Part shown: piece by piece, positions 53,888 through 61,794 of the stretch | How the letters are laid out: every line of letters begins with the position of its first letter | Numbering within the stretch: the stretch's first letter is position 1 | Source: Azospirillum sp. | GTDB lineage: Bacteria > Pseudomonadota > Alphaproteobacteria > Azospirillales > Azospirillaceae | Length of the DNA: 64,000 nt | Assembly: GCA_027486405.1 (NCBI GenBank) | Contig: JAIXPD010000029.1 | Span: 95,565-159,564, forward strand | Direction: 5' to 3' | Program-made: the position numbers and the translations under genes | The notes under the pieces: model-generated | The model's database searches: none | What the model was told of the DNA's origin: nothing | What the model saw: the letters and a program-made list of their open reading frames with translations, nothing else

Positions 53888-55476
53888 TCCACCACCGAAA
53901 TGTCCAACAGCCCGGCGGCGCGCAACAGGGTCAGCGCCGCGATGGTGACATCACCCTGCGCCGACGCGGCGTCGGCCTGCGCGTTGAACAGCGAGGTTTC
54001 GCCCGACAGCACGTCGATCAGCGACCGGCGGCCCTGTTGCCGCTCCTCGCGGGCCAGCCGCAGGAACTCCGCCGAAATCCGCGCCTGGTTTTCAAAGAAG
54101 ATCGCGGTTTCCCGCGCGGTGTCGAGATTCTGCCACGCGTTGCCCACCTGCTCCTCCAGCGTCGTCCGCCGCTCGTCGAGCTGCGATTGCGCCGCGCGGG
54201 CCGACGCCTGGGCGGCGTCGATGGAATGGAGCGGGGCCATCCCCAGATTGATCGGCATGGTGACGGCAACCTTCACGGTCTGGTCGCCCTTGGTCCCCAT
54301 CACGCCGCCGACGTTGCGGCGGTTGGACAGTTCGGCCACCGCCTCCACGCGCGGCATCAGTTCGGCCCCGCGCACGCGCCGCACCTCCGCCTTGGCGATG
54401 TCGGCCCCCAGACCGGCGATCTGAACCTGAAGGTTGCGGGATCGGGCGTGCGCCACCGCCTCGTCCAGCGTCGCGGGCATGACCGACGGGCGGGGGGCGA
54501 AGACGCCGATGCGGGCGGGCGGGTCGCTGTGGAAGACGGCGCGGTAACGGTTGATCGCCGCCACATGCGCGCCGCGCGCGCGCACCAGCCGGGCGCGGGC
54601 ACCGGCAAGCTGGCTTTTCGATTGCAGCACGTCGGTGGCGTAACCGCCGCCCAACTCGACCCGGCTTTCCTCCAACCCGGTCTGGCGTTCGATGTTGCGC
54701 ACCGACTGTTCGGAAAACTCCACCACCTGCCGGGTCCGGCCAACGTTGACCAGCGCGGTCAGCCCGTCCAACAGCACCTCCTGCGTCACGTCCTGCAGGG
54801 TGGCGTCGGCCTGTTGCTGGGTCAGGGTGGCTTTTTCGATCTCCCCGCCGATGCGGCCGAAATCCATCAAGGGCTGGCGCAAGGACACCTGCGCGTCGCG
54901 GGTGTTGCCGCGCGTGGCAGCGGTGGGCGACGGGTTTTGCTGGCTTTCCCGCCCGACCGACGCCGTGACCGTCACGTCGCCGTACCAACCGGCTTGCGAT
55001 TTGCGCAGGCTGGATCCCGCCGCCTCCCTGCCCGCCTGGGCGGCGGCGATGCGGTGGTTTTCCTGAAGCAGGCGATCCAGGATCGGCCGCAGCACCATCG
55101 GATCGGCCTTGGGCGCGCTGGTGGTTTGGGCGGCCTGGGCCTTTTTCGCCGGGGGCTTCTTGGCCGCCGGGGGCGCGTCCAGCGGCGGCAGCGGCGGCAG
55201 CGGGGCGTCTACCGCCGACAGGGCCGGATCGGAAACCGCCGAAGCCGAGGCGGTCGGGTCGGCGGGTGGGGCCTCGGCGGTCTTCGGCGGCTTCTTCTTG
55301 GCGGGCGGTTTCTTGTCGGCTGGCACCGGATCGGCGGCGGGCGGGGTCGCCACCGGCGCGGCGGCCGGATCCGCCGCCGCAACGGGAAAGGTCGTCAGCG
55401 GCAGCGCGGCCACGGACAGGGCGACCATCGCACGAACGGCAAAGGGGACGCGACGCGGCGCGGGGGGGGTCGGCAC
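53884..55476 (-). CDS. TolC-family outer-membrane secretion channel
   Basis: 530 residues, GTG start with AGGAAAGAT upstream. After a signal peptide comes an Ala/Pro/Lys-rich linker (about 35-125, PPAKKKPPK and AAKKPPAKK), unusual for the family, then the duplicated TolC helical barrel (LRQPLMDFGRIGGEIEKA, ELGGGYATDVLQSKSQLAGARARL and the mirrored RSLIDVLSGETSLFNAQADA near the end). It forms the outer exit of the type I system made with the HlyD and ABC genes just upstream. Its ATGA overlap with the next gene couples them. Confidence 0.9.
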   Translation of the reverse strand: MPTPPAPRRVPFAVRAMVALSVAALPLTTFPVAAADPAAAPVATPPAADPVPADKKPPAKKKPPKTAEAPPADPTASASAVSDPALSAVDAPLPPLPPLDAPPAAKKPPAKKAQAAQTTSAPKADPMVLRPILDRLLQENHRIAAAQAGREAAGSSLRKSQAGWYGDVTVTASVGRESQQNPSPTAATRGNTRDAQVSLRQPLMDFGRIGGEIEKATLTQQQADATLQDVTQEVLLDGLTALVNVGRTRQVVEFSEQSVRNIERQTGLEESRVELGGGYATDVLQSKSQLAGARARLVRARGAHVAAINRYRAVFHSDPPARIGVFAPRPSVMPATLDEAVAHARSRNLQVQIAGLGADIAKAEVRRVRGAELMPRVEAVAELSNRRNVGGVMGTKGDQTVKVAVTMPINLGMAPLHSIDAAQASARAAQSQLDERRTTLEEQVGNAWQNLDTARETAIFFENQARISAEFLRLAREERQQGRRSLIDVLSGETSLFNAQADAASAQGDVTIAALTLLRAAGLLDISVVE

Positions 55477-55482
55477 GGTCGG

Positions 55483-56841
55483 TTATCTTTCCTGAAAGGC
55501 GAAGCGCATGGCGTTGGTCCAGGGACTGAGCAGATATTCCAGAACGGTGCGCCGCCCGATCAGGACGCTGCACGTCACCTGCATGCCCGGATAAAGTTGA
55601 TAGGGTCGGCCGGAAACGTCAAAGGCGTTTTGATCGGGAATTACCCTGACACGGTAAAAAGAATGCCCGTCGTTCGTCACCGTGGCGTCGGGGCTGACCC
55701 GTTCCACCCGGCCATTGAGCGGCGCGTAGGCCGACGCGTCGCCGGAGTTGAGGACGATCCGCACCGGCAGGCCGGAATGAACATAGCCGATGTCCTGCAC
55801 CGGCAACCGCGCCTCGATCACCAGCCGGTCTTCGGCGGGAACCAGTTCGGCCAGCGTCTGGCCGGGCTGGATCACCCCGCCCTCGGTGGTGACGGCCACG
55901 CTTTTGACGATGCCATCGACCGGCGCGCGCAGAACCGTCCGATCCTCCACGTTGCGCAGGGTCTGCATCCGTTGCGACAGCTCGTCATGCTGCTGGCGGG
56001 CGGTGGCCAGCTCGCGCCGGGCCTGTTCGGCGGCACTGCCCCGCACCCAGGCCAACCGCTCGCGCGCCTCCTCCAGCGCCGCTTCCAGCCGGGGAATCGC
56101 CGCCTGATCGGAATCCACCAGGGTGCGCAGGGCCTGCTGCTGGCGCAATTGCTCCAGGTGGCTCATGCGGTTGGACAGATCCTTGCTCAGCATGTTCTCG
56201 CTGATCGTCACCTGGGTGGTCACGATCTCCAGCGCGCGGCGGTTGTTGCGCATCCGCACGCGCGCCTCTTCCAACTCCCCGGTTTTTCCGGCGACGACCT
56301 GCGCCTGGATGCGGAACTCGTGGGTCAGCCGCTCGCGGCGGCTGTTGAAAAGGTCGAGCGCGGCAGCCACCACATCGGGCAGGGTGCGCGTCGTCTCCTC
56401 ATCAAACGCGGGGACGGCGGCGTTGGCGATCTCCGCCGTCAGCCGGGCGGTGTCCACCCGCAGGCTGGTCAGACGGCGGGTCAACTCCGATACCTCAGCC
56501 TGCGCCCGGGTCGGGTCCAGCCGGAACAGCGGCTGCCCCTTCGTCACCCGCTCCCCCTCGGTCAGCAGGATCTCGGCGACGATGCCGCCCTCCAGATGCT
56601 GGATCGCCTTGACCCGGCTGGCCGGGCCGACCTCGCCCGGCGCGCTGGTCGCCACGTCGAGCGGGGCAAAGGCGGCCCAGGCCAGCAGCGCGGCCAGGGT
56701 CAGCGCGATTTCAACCGCCAACCGACGGCGGGTCGGTGCGCGCGCCGGTCGGCCCGCGACGGTGGCCGGGGGGGCGGATGCAGCGGTTGCGGTGGGGGTT
56801 GCGGTGGGGGTTGCGCTGGGCGGCAGCAGCGAGACCGTCAT
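55483..56841 (-). CDS. HlyD-family membrane fusion protein
   Basis: 452 residues. One membrane segment at about 46-64 (IALTLAALLAWAAFAPLDV), lipoyl halves (ASRVKAIQHLEGGIVAEILL and VLRAPVDGIVKSVAV), long coiled coil (about 110-290) and the barrel with the C-terminal HlyD signature PYQLYPGMQVTCSVLIGRRTVLEYLLSP. Bridges the ABC exporter and TolC. A 12-bp unit repeated three times (56786-56821) encodes ATPTATPTA in the cytoplasmic tail. ATG overlaps the ABC stop as ATGA. Confidence 0.93.
   Translation of the reverse strand: MTVSLLPPSATPTATPTATAASAPPATVAGRPARAPTRRRLAVEIALTLAALLAWAAFAPLDVATSAPGEVGPASRVKAIQHLEGGIVAEILLTEGERVTKGQPLFRLDPTRAQAEVSELTRRLTSLRVDTARLTAEIANAAVPAFDEETTRTLPDVVAAALDLFNSRRERLTHEFRIQAQVVAGKTGELEEARVRMRNNRRALEIVTTQVTISENMLSKDLSNRMSHLEQLRQQQALRTLVDSDQAAIPRLEAALEEARERLAWVRGSAAEQARRELATARQQHDELSQRMQTLRNVEDRTVLRAPVDGIVKSVAVTTEGGVIQPGQTLAELVPAEDRLVIEARLPVQDIGYVHSGLPVRIVLNSGDASAYAPLNGRVERVSPDATVTNDGHSFYRVRVIPDQNAFDVSGRPYQLYPGMQVTCSVLIGRRTVLEYLLSPWTNAMRFAFQER
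56786..56821 (-). repeat. 12-bp tandem repeat in hlyD-like gene
   Basis: GGTTGCGGTGGG twice (56786-56809) and a third copy with one change (56810-56821), encoding repeated ATPT. Confidence 0.85.
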
Positions 56842-58550
56842 GACGCGGCCCTCCCCCCCGGCGCGTCCGGCGTCCGCAGGCCCGACCGTGGCCCGTCGAG
56901 ATGGACCACGGTTTGGGTCCCGTTCAGGATGACCGGGTCATGGGTGGCGATGACCAGCGTCCGCCCGCGCTGGGCCAGATCGATCAGGCGCTGGTAGACG
57001 ACGCGCGCGCCCTCGCGGTCCAACCCCTCCGACGGTTCATCCAACAGGTAAAGCGGCCCATCGGTGACGAGCGCGCGGGCCAGCCCCAGACGGCGGCGGA
57101 TGCCGGGAGCCAGCGTCTGCCCGCCCTGGTCGAGAATCAGGCCCAGATGCTGGGGATGGGAGTCGACGAAGCCGCGCAAATCGGCCTCGGCCAGACAGCG
57201 CAACAGATCCTCGTCGCTCGCGTCGGGCCGGGCGAGGCGCAGATTGTCGCGCAGGCTGCCGGGCAGGAACACCGGCTCCTGCGGCAGATAGGACACCCGG
57301 CTGCGCCACCAGTCCAACGCCAACAGGCGTCGGTCCACCCCATCGGCCAGAATCCGGCCCTGGGCTGGCTCCATCAACCCGGCAAGCGTCTTCAGCAGCA
57401 CCGATTTGCCCGCACCGTTGCGCCCGGTCAGCGCCACCACCCCGCCCGCCGGGATCGCCACCGACAGGCCGGAGAACAGCGGCCCGTCCTGCCCGGGAAA
57501 GCCGACGGCGAGGTCCTGCACGGTCACGGCCCCGGTCCAGGAGGTCAAGGCCCGCCCACCCTCGCGCTCCACCGCGACGGCGGCGAAGCGCTTGGCCTCG
57601 GCCACCGCGACGGCCGCCGCGCGCAGGCTGCGGCCATACTGCACGATGCGGCTGAACGGGGTCAGCACCCGCCCGGCGATCAGGTTGGCCCCGACCAGCG
57701 TGCCGACGTCCAACCCGCCGCCAACCACCTGCAACGCCCCCACCCCGACGATCGCCACCCCCAACAGCGCCTGGGTGACTTGGGTCAGGGAAGCCCCGCC
57801 GACCTGGATCCAGCCGATGCGGTCGCCAATCGCCCACGCCTGTTCGCTCACCCGCTGCCAGCGGGCCATCAGCAGGGGTTGGGCGCGGAAATGGCGGATG
57901 GTTTCACCCGCGTGGACCGCGCTCGCCACCAGCGCCCCAACCTCGCCGTTGGCGCGGGTCAGGCTGTCGGCGGGGCGGGCCAAGCGCCGTTGGTCCAGCC
58001 AGGCCAGCGCCGCCAGCCCGACGCAAAACACCGCCGTCACCCCGGCCAATGTCGGCGACAGCAGGGCAAGAATCACCAGCACCAACAGGGAAAAGGGCAG
58101 ATCGGCGACCACCGTCAGCCCCGCCGGACCGAACGCGACCCGCGCCCGCTCCACCCCGCGCATCAGCTCCTCGCGCGCGGCGGCGCTCCAGGGGGCTTGG
58201 CCGCGCAGATCGGTGGTCAGCAACAGACCGAACAGGCCGGTGGCCAGACGGCGGTCCTGGTCGCCGGCGATGCTTTCGGCGATGGACCAGCGCAGCCGCC
58301 GCAATTGGTGTTCGGCCAGCACCGCCAGCAGCGCCCCCACCGTCAGCGTCACCAGCGTGCCGGAGACGCCGTGGGTGACGTAACGGTTCAGCACCTGCAT
58401 GACGAACAGCGAAACCGTCAGCCCCAGCACGGCCAGCAGGGCGGTGATGGCGAGCAGACGGGCGGTCTCCCCCGGCACCCGCGCCAGCCGGGCGATGATC
58501 TCCCCCACACCGGACGCTCCCGTTCCGGGCGACGCGGCGGGCGGTGTCAC
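56838..58550 (-). CDS. Type I secretion ABC transporter (PrtD-like size)
   Basis: 570 residues from a GTG at 58550 that overlaps the preceding stop as GTGA. Six membrane segments in residues 20-300, no C39-like N-terminal domain, so PrtD/HasD-like. Nucleotide domain: Walker A GRNGAGKSVLLKTLAGL, Q-loop SYLPQEPVFLPG, Walker B GPLYLLDEPSEGLD, H-loop VIATHD. The ABC signature normally LSGGQ reads LAPGIRRRLGLARAL, a clear departure. It exports a C-terminally tagged protein, most likely the VCBS adhesin encoded on the other strand. Confidence 0.9.
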   Translation of the reverse strand: MTPPAASPGTGASGVGEIIARLARVPGETARLLAITALLAVLGLTVSLFVMQVLNRYVTHGVSGTLVTLTVGALLAVLAEHQLRRLRWSIAESIAGDQDRRLATGLFGLLLTTDLRGQAPWSAAAREELMRGVERARVAFGPAGLTVVADLPFSLLVLVILALLSPTLAGVTAVFCVGLAALAWLDQRRLARPADSLTRANGEVGALVASAVHAGETIRHFRAQPLLMARWQRVSEQAWAIGDRIGWIQVGGASLTQVTQALLGVAIVGVGALQVVGGGLDVGTLVGANLIAGRVLTPFSRIVQYGRSLRAAAVAVAEAKRFAAVAVEREGGRALTSWTGAVTVQDLAVGFPGQDGPLFSGLSVAIPAGGVVALTGRNGAGKSVLLKTLAGLMEPAQGRILADGVDRRLLALDWWRSRVSYLPQEPVFLPGSLRDNLRLARPDASDEDLLRCLAEADLRGFVDSHPQHLGLILDQGGQTLAPGIRRRLGLARALVTDGPLYLLDEPSEGLDREGARVVYQRLIDLAQRGRTLVIATHDPVILNGTQTVVHLDGPRSGLRTPDAPGGRAAS

Positions 58551-61500
58551 GCCGGACGCTCCAGCGCCGGGCCGCTGTCCGCCGGAGCGGCGAGCAGGCG
58601 GGTGGCCGGGGTTTGCGGCTCGCTGCTTGGAACGGGTGGCGACCAATGGACGCCGTTGGCCTGGAAGCGCTCCCACACCCGCGCCCACACCTCATGCAGG
58701 ATCTTGTGTTCGTCGTTGCCCTTGGCCAGATAGAATTTCACCCGGTAGCGCGCGGCCCAGACACCGTTGCTGCACTCCACGCCCTTGTATTGGCAATCCG
58801 GGCCGAAATAATTGCTGGCCAGGTTCAGGAAGCAGTCGAAGCTGTCCAGCGCCTCCTTGACCAGACTGGAAATCAGGCGTGGGTCATAGGTCGGGTCGAT
58901 GAACAACTGCGAACGGACGAAATTGGCGTCGGTGTCGCTGAAATTGTGGATTTCCGCTTCGGAAATCTTGCCGTTGGCCAGACAGACGATCTGCCCGTCC
59001 AGATGGCGGATGCGCACCGTGCGCCACGTGATGTCCACCACCTGCCCCATCACCGTCTGGCTGGCCTTGATGTAATCGCCGACCTTGAAGGGTCGTTCGA
59101 TGTTCAGGACGATGCCGGAAAAGATGTTGGCGATGTTGGCCTGAACCGCCAAACCGATGATCATCGCCATCAGGCCGGAGGTGGCGAGCAGGCTGGTCAC
59201 GGGCTTGGCGAAGACATAGGCGATGACGCCGAAGAAGGCGAACAGATAGATCACCAGCGCGGCGAACATGCGGATGACGTTCGGCACCTTGCGCGCCGCC
59301 CGGATCTCCAGCGGAACCCAGATGAAGCGCTCCAGCGAGATCACCGCCAGCCGGGCGGGGATCACCCACCACAGGCCGCTGTAGGTGCCGACCATCATGT
59401 CGATCACGCCGGTCGGCGCGTTGGCCACGGCGTAGTCCAAGGCCATGTTGCCCGCCGCCAGCAGCAGGAAGGGCCAGCAGACCAGCCGCAGCCCCAACGT
59501 TTGCATGCGCCAGAACTGGCCCCGGTCCTTGCGGTCCAGCAGCCGGGCCAGGATCGAGCCGACCAGCCCGATGATGGCGATGTAGATCAGGGATTCGGTC
59601 GGCAGATAATCGCGGATGTCGATGGTGTCGAGCTTCAGCAGCGCGCCCATGTCGAGCTGCGAGAAGGCGGGCTGCGGCTTGCCAAAGCCGACAAAGGCCG
59701 GGTCGCCTTCGGAAATCCGTTCGACCACATCCTGGGAAATCCAGGCGCGCCCCACCGTCCAGCCCGGCGCACCGGCCAGCGCGCGCAGGCGCAGCAGCAT
59801 CTGCGTCAGCGTGTCCTGTTGCTGCTCGCCCGGTTCATGGCCCAGCCAGCGCATCGCCCGGCCCAGCATCGACCCTTCGGCGTCGGCGGTCTCCACCCCG
59901 CCCGACAAGGACCCGGTGATGGTGTCGGCCAGAGAGGTGGTGCTGTTCAGATTCATGCCCAGCACGTCGCTGACATACATCAGGTTGTTGCGGGCCAGGG
60001 TGCGATGACGGAAGGCGATGCCGACGACGTGGGTCCCATAGGCCCGTTCCGCCGACGAGTAGTTCGTGTAGAAACTGCCCTTGATCCGGTAGGAGTGATA
60101 GATCATGTCGCCGACCTGGACCTGCCGTTCCGGCTTGTCGAGCTTGATCGGCTGCACCGCGTTGGTGAACACAATGTCCTGCGGCGCGAATTCCCCGCGC
60201 CAGCGGAACCACAGATTCAAGGACAGTTCCGCCGTGCCCGCGTTGGGATCGAAGGCGGTGATCTTGTCGATGGTGACGCCGGAATAGACGACGTTGGTCT
60301 TGTACATGAAGCGGTCGTTGACGTAGAGCGCCCGCCCCGCCACCAGCTCGTCCAGATAATTGCCGATGTTCTCCTCGCGGATCGGCGACAATTGGGTCAG
60401 GGCGGCGATCAGCGCCGCGCCGTCGTAGGTGCCGACATAGGCGGTGGGCGACGCCGCCCCCTTGGCGTCGAAGGTCAGGGGGCCGAGCAGCCCGGTCATG
60501 ACCCGCCCCGGCTTGGTCAGGCTGGCGTGCACGCGCTCGCGCAGGCCCGTCACATCCTCCGGCGGCAGGCGGGTCACGCCGCGCGGGGCCAGATCGAGAA
60601 CCAGCCGACGCGCGCCCTCATAGGCGATGGCCGACACCCAATCGGGCGCGGCGCGGTGCGCCTTGACGAAGTCGGTGCGGAAATTCTGCGCCATCTCGCC
60701 CGCCGTGTCGTACATCAGCGGGGTGGACGCGAAGCTGCCGTGCAGGCCGGACGCAGCGCTGCCCGGCGCGCTCCACGCCGCGCGGTAGGCGTCGAGAAAG
60801 GCCTGGGTCGCCATGCTGCGCAGGCCCGCGACCCGGTTGCGGATCCCGCCCTTGCGCAGCGCCGCCAGCACAGCCCCCGCCGGTTGCGGATCGGCCAGCA
60901 CGATGACGCTGCCGCTGATCCGCCCCTCGCGCAACTCCTGCGCGATGCGGGCCAGCCGGTCGGCCATGTCCGGGGCGGCGGGATCGAACGCCCATTTGTT
61001 CAGCACCTTGGTGCCGAACCGCTGCATCACCTCGTCAAAGGACTGGGCGAGCGCCTCCTCCTCCGCGCCGGTCTGGTGGATGATCGACACCACCTTTTCG
61101 CCCAACACGTTGCGGACGTAGTTGGCGAGGAAGCGGGTTTCAAAGGTCCGGTCGAAGGTGAGGTGGAACAGCCAGGGGTCGGTCCCGCGCCCGCCCGCCA
61201 CCGGGGCCGGAGCCGGGGTCAGCGCGGGGACACGGGCCGTGCGGTACACCTCGGCCGCCGCCTCCGCCGCCTCGCCCGACCAATGGCCGACCACACCGAC
61301 CACGCCCGCCGCCACGGCCTTTTCCGCCGCCGCGCGCGCCGCCGCCGGATCGTCGGCGTCGTCGATCACCACCGATTGCAGCGGAACGCCGTCGATGCCG
61401 CCCTGGCGGTTGATGTGATCGATGTAGAGCTGCACCCCATCCTGGATGGCCTTGCCAAGATCTTTTGCGGCCCCAGATTGCGGAACCACGACGCCAATGC

Positions 61501-61657
61501 GAACAACGCGATCCGCAGAGCGGTCAAAAAAGGTTAACCGAGCGGCAAGCGACAGCGTCAAAGCGACTGCCCCCGCCAATCCTAGAAGAACCAGGAACAG
61601 CGAGCGTTTCGACAGAGTTCCAAGCCATTCTTGTGCTCGCTTCATCAAACCCCTCAC
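58547..61657 (-). CDS. Fusion of periplasmic binding domain, beta domain and MscS channel
   Basis: 1036 residues. An N-terminal anchor (about 18-40) is followed by a Peripla_BP_6-type ligand domain (VVRIGVVVPQSGAAKDLGKA at 50-70, then AAGVVGVVGHWSGEAAEAAA, to about 420). A third part (about 450-620: YSGVTIDKITAFDPNAGTAE, FRHRTLARNNLMYVSDVLGM) is beta-rich and its strand pattern recalls the extracellular domain of pentameric ligand-gated channels. Five membrane segments and an MscS pore and beta domain finish it (about 675-960: TSGLMAMIIGLAVQANIANI, then ERPFKVGDYIKA). First gene of the operon. Proposed: a ligand-controlled MscS-type channel. Confidence 0.85.
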   Translation of the reverse strand: MRGLMKRAQEWLGTLSKRSLFLVLLGLAGAVALTLSLAARLTFFDRSADRVVRIGVVVPQSGAAKDLGKAIQDGVQLYIDHINRQGGIDGVPLQSVVIDDADDPAAARAAAEKAVAAGVVGVVGHWSGEAAEAAAEVYRTARVPALTPAPAPVAGGRGTDPWLFHLTFDRTFETRFLANYVRNVLGEKVVSIIHQTGAEEEALAQSFDEVMQRFGTKVLNKWAFDPAAPDMADRLARIAQELREGRISGSVIVLADPQPAGAVLAALRKGGIRNRVAGLRSMATQAFLDAYRAAWSAPGSAASGLHGSFASTPLMYDTAGEMAQNFRTDFVKAHRAAPDWVSAIAYEGARRLVLDLAPRGVTRLPPEDVTGLRERVHASLTKPGRVMTGLLGPLTFDAKGAASPTAYVGTYDGAALIAALTQLSPIREENIGNYLDELVAGRALYVNDRFMYKTNVVYSGVTIDKITAFDPNAGTAELSLNLWFRWRGEFAPQDIVFTNAVQPIKLDKPERQVQVGDMIYHSYRIKGSFYTNYSSAERAYGTHVVGIAFRHRTLARNNLMYVSDVLGMNLNSTTSLADTITGSLSGGVETADAEGSMLGRAMRWLGHEPGEQQQDTLTQMLLRLRALAGAPGWTVGRAWISQDVVERISEGDPAFVGFGKPQPAFSQLDMGALLKLDTIDIRDYLPTESLIYIAIIGLVGSILARLLDRKDRGQFWRMQTLGLRLVCWPFLLLAAGNMALDYAVANAPTGVIDMMVGTYSGLWWVIPARLAVISLERFIWVPLEIRAARKVPNVIRMFAALVIYLFAFFGVIAYVFAKPVTSLLATSGLMAMIIGLAVQANIANIFSGIVLNIERPFKVGDYIKASQTVMGQVVDITWRTVRIRHLDGQIVCLANGKISEAEIHNFSDTDANFVRSQLFIDPTYDPRLISSLVKEALDSFDCFLNLASNYFGPDCQYKGVECSNGVWAARYRVKFYLAKGNDEHKILHEVWARVWERFQANGVHWSPPVPSSEPQTPATRLLAAPADSGPALERPA

Positions 61658-61794
61658 CCGCTCCAGGCCGACACTGTTTCAATTCGCTACATTGTTTCTT
61701 TTCGTTTCAAACTGCGCTCACCCCTAGCTTGGCCGACAGACGAGCAATATAGTATATCTTCTATTACCAACAGCCAGGGGGTGGCGCAAGCGGG
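61658..61794. promoter_or_regulatory. Divergent promoter region, sensory operon / adhesin
   Basis: 137 bases, AT-rich at 61680-61770, between two divergent starts. TATAGTATAT at 61749-61758 could serve as a -10 for the adhesin. No clear operator was seen. Confidence 0.4.
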
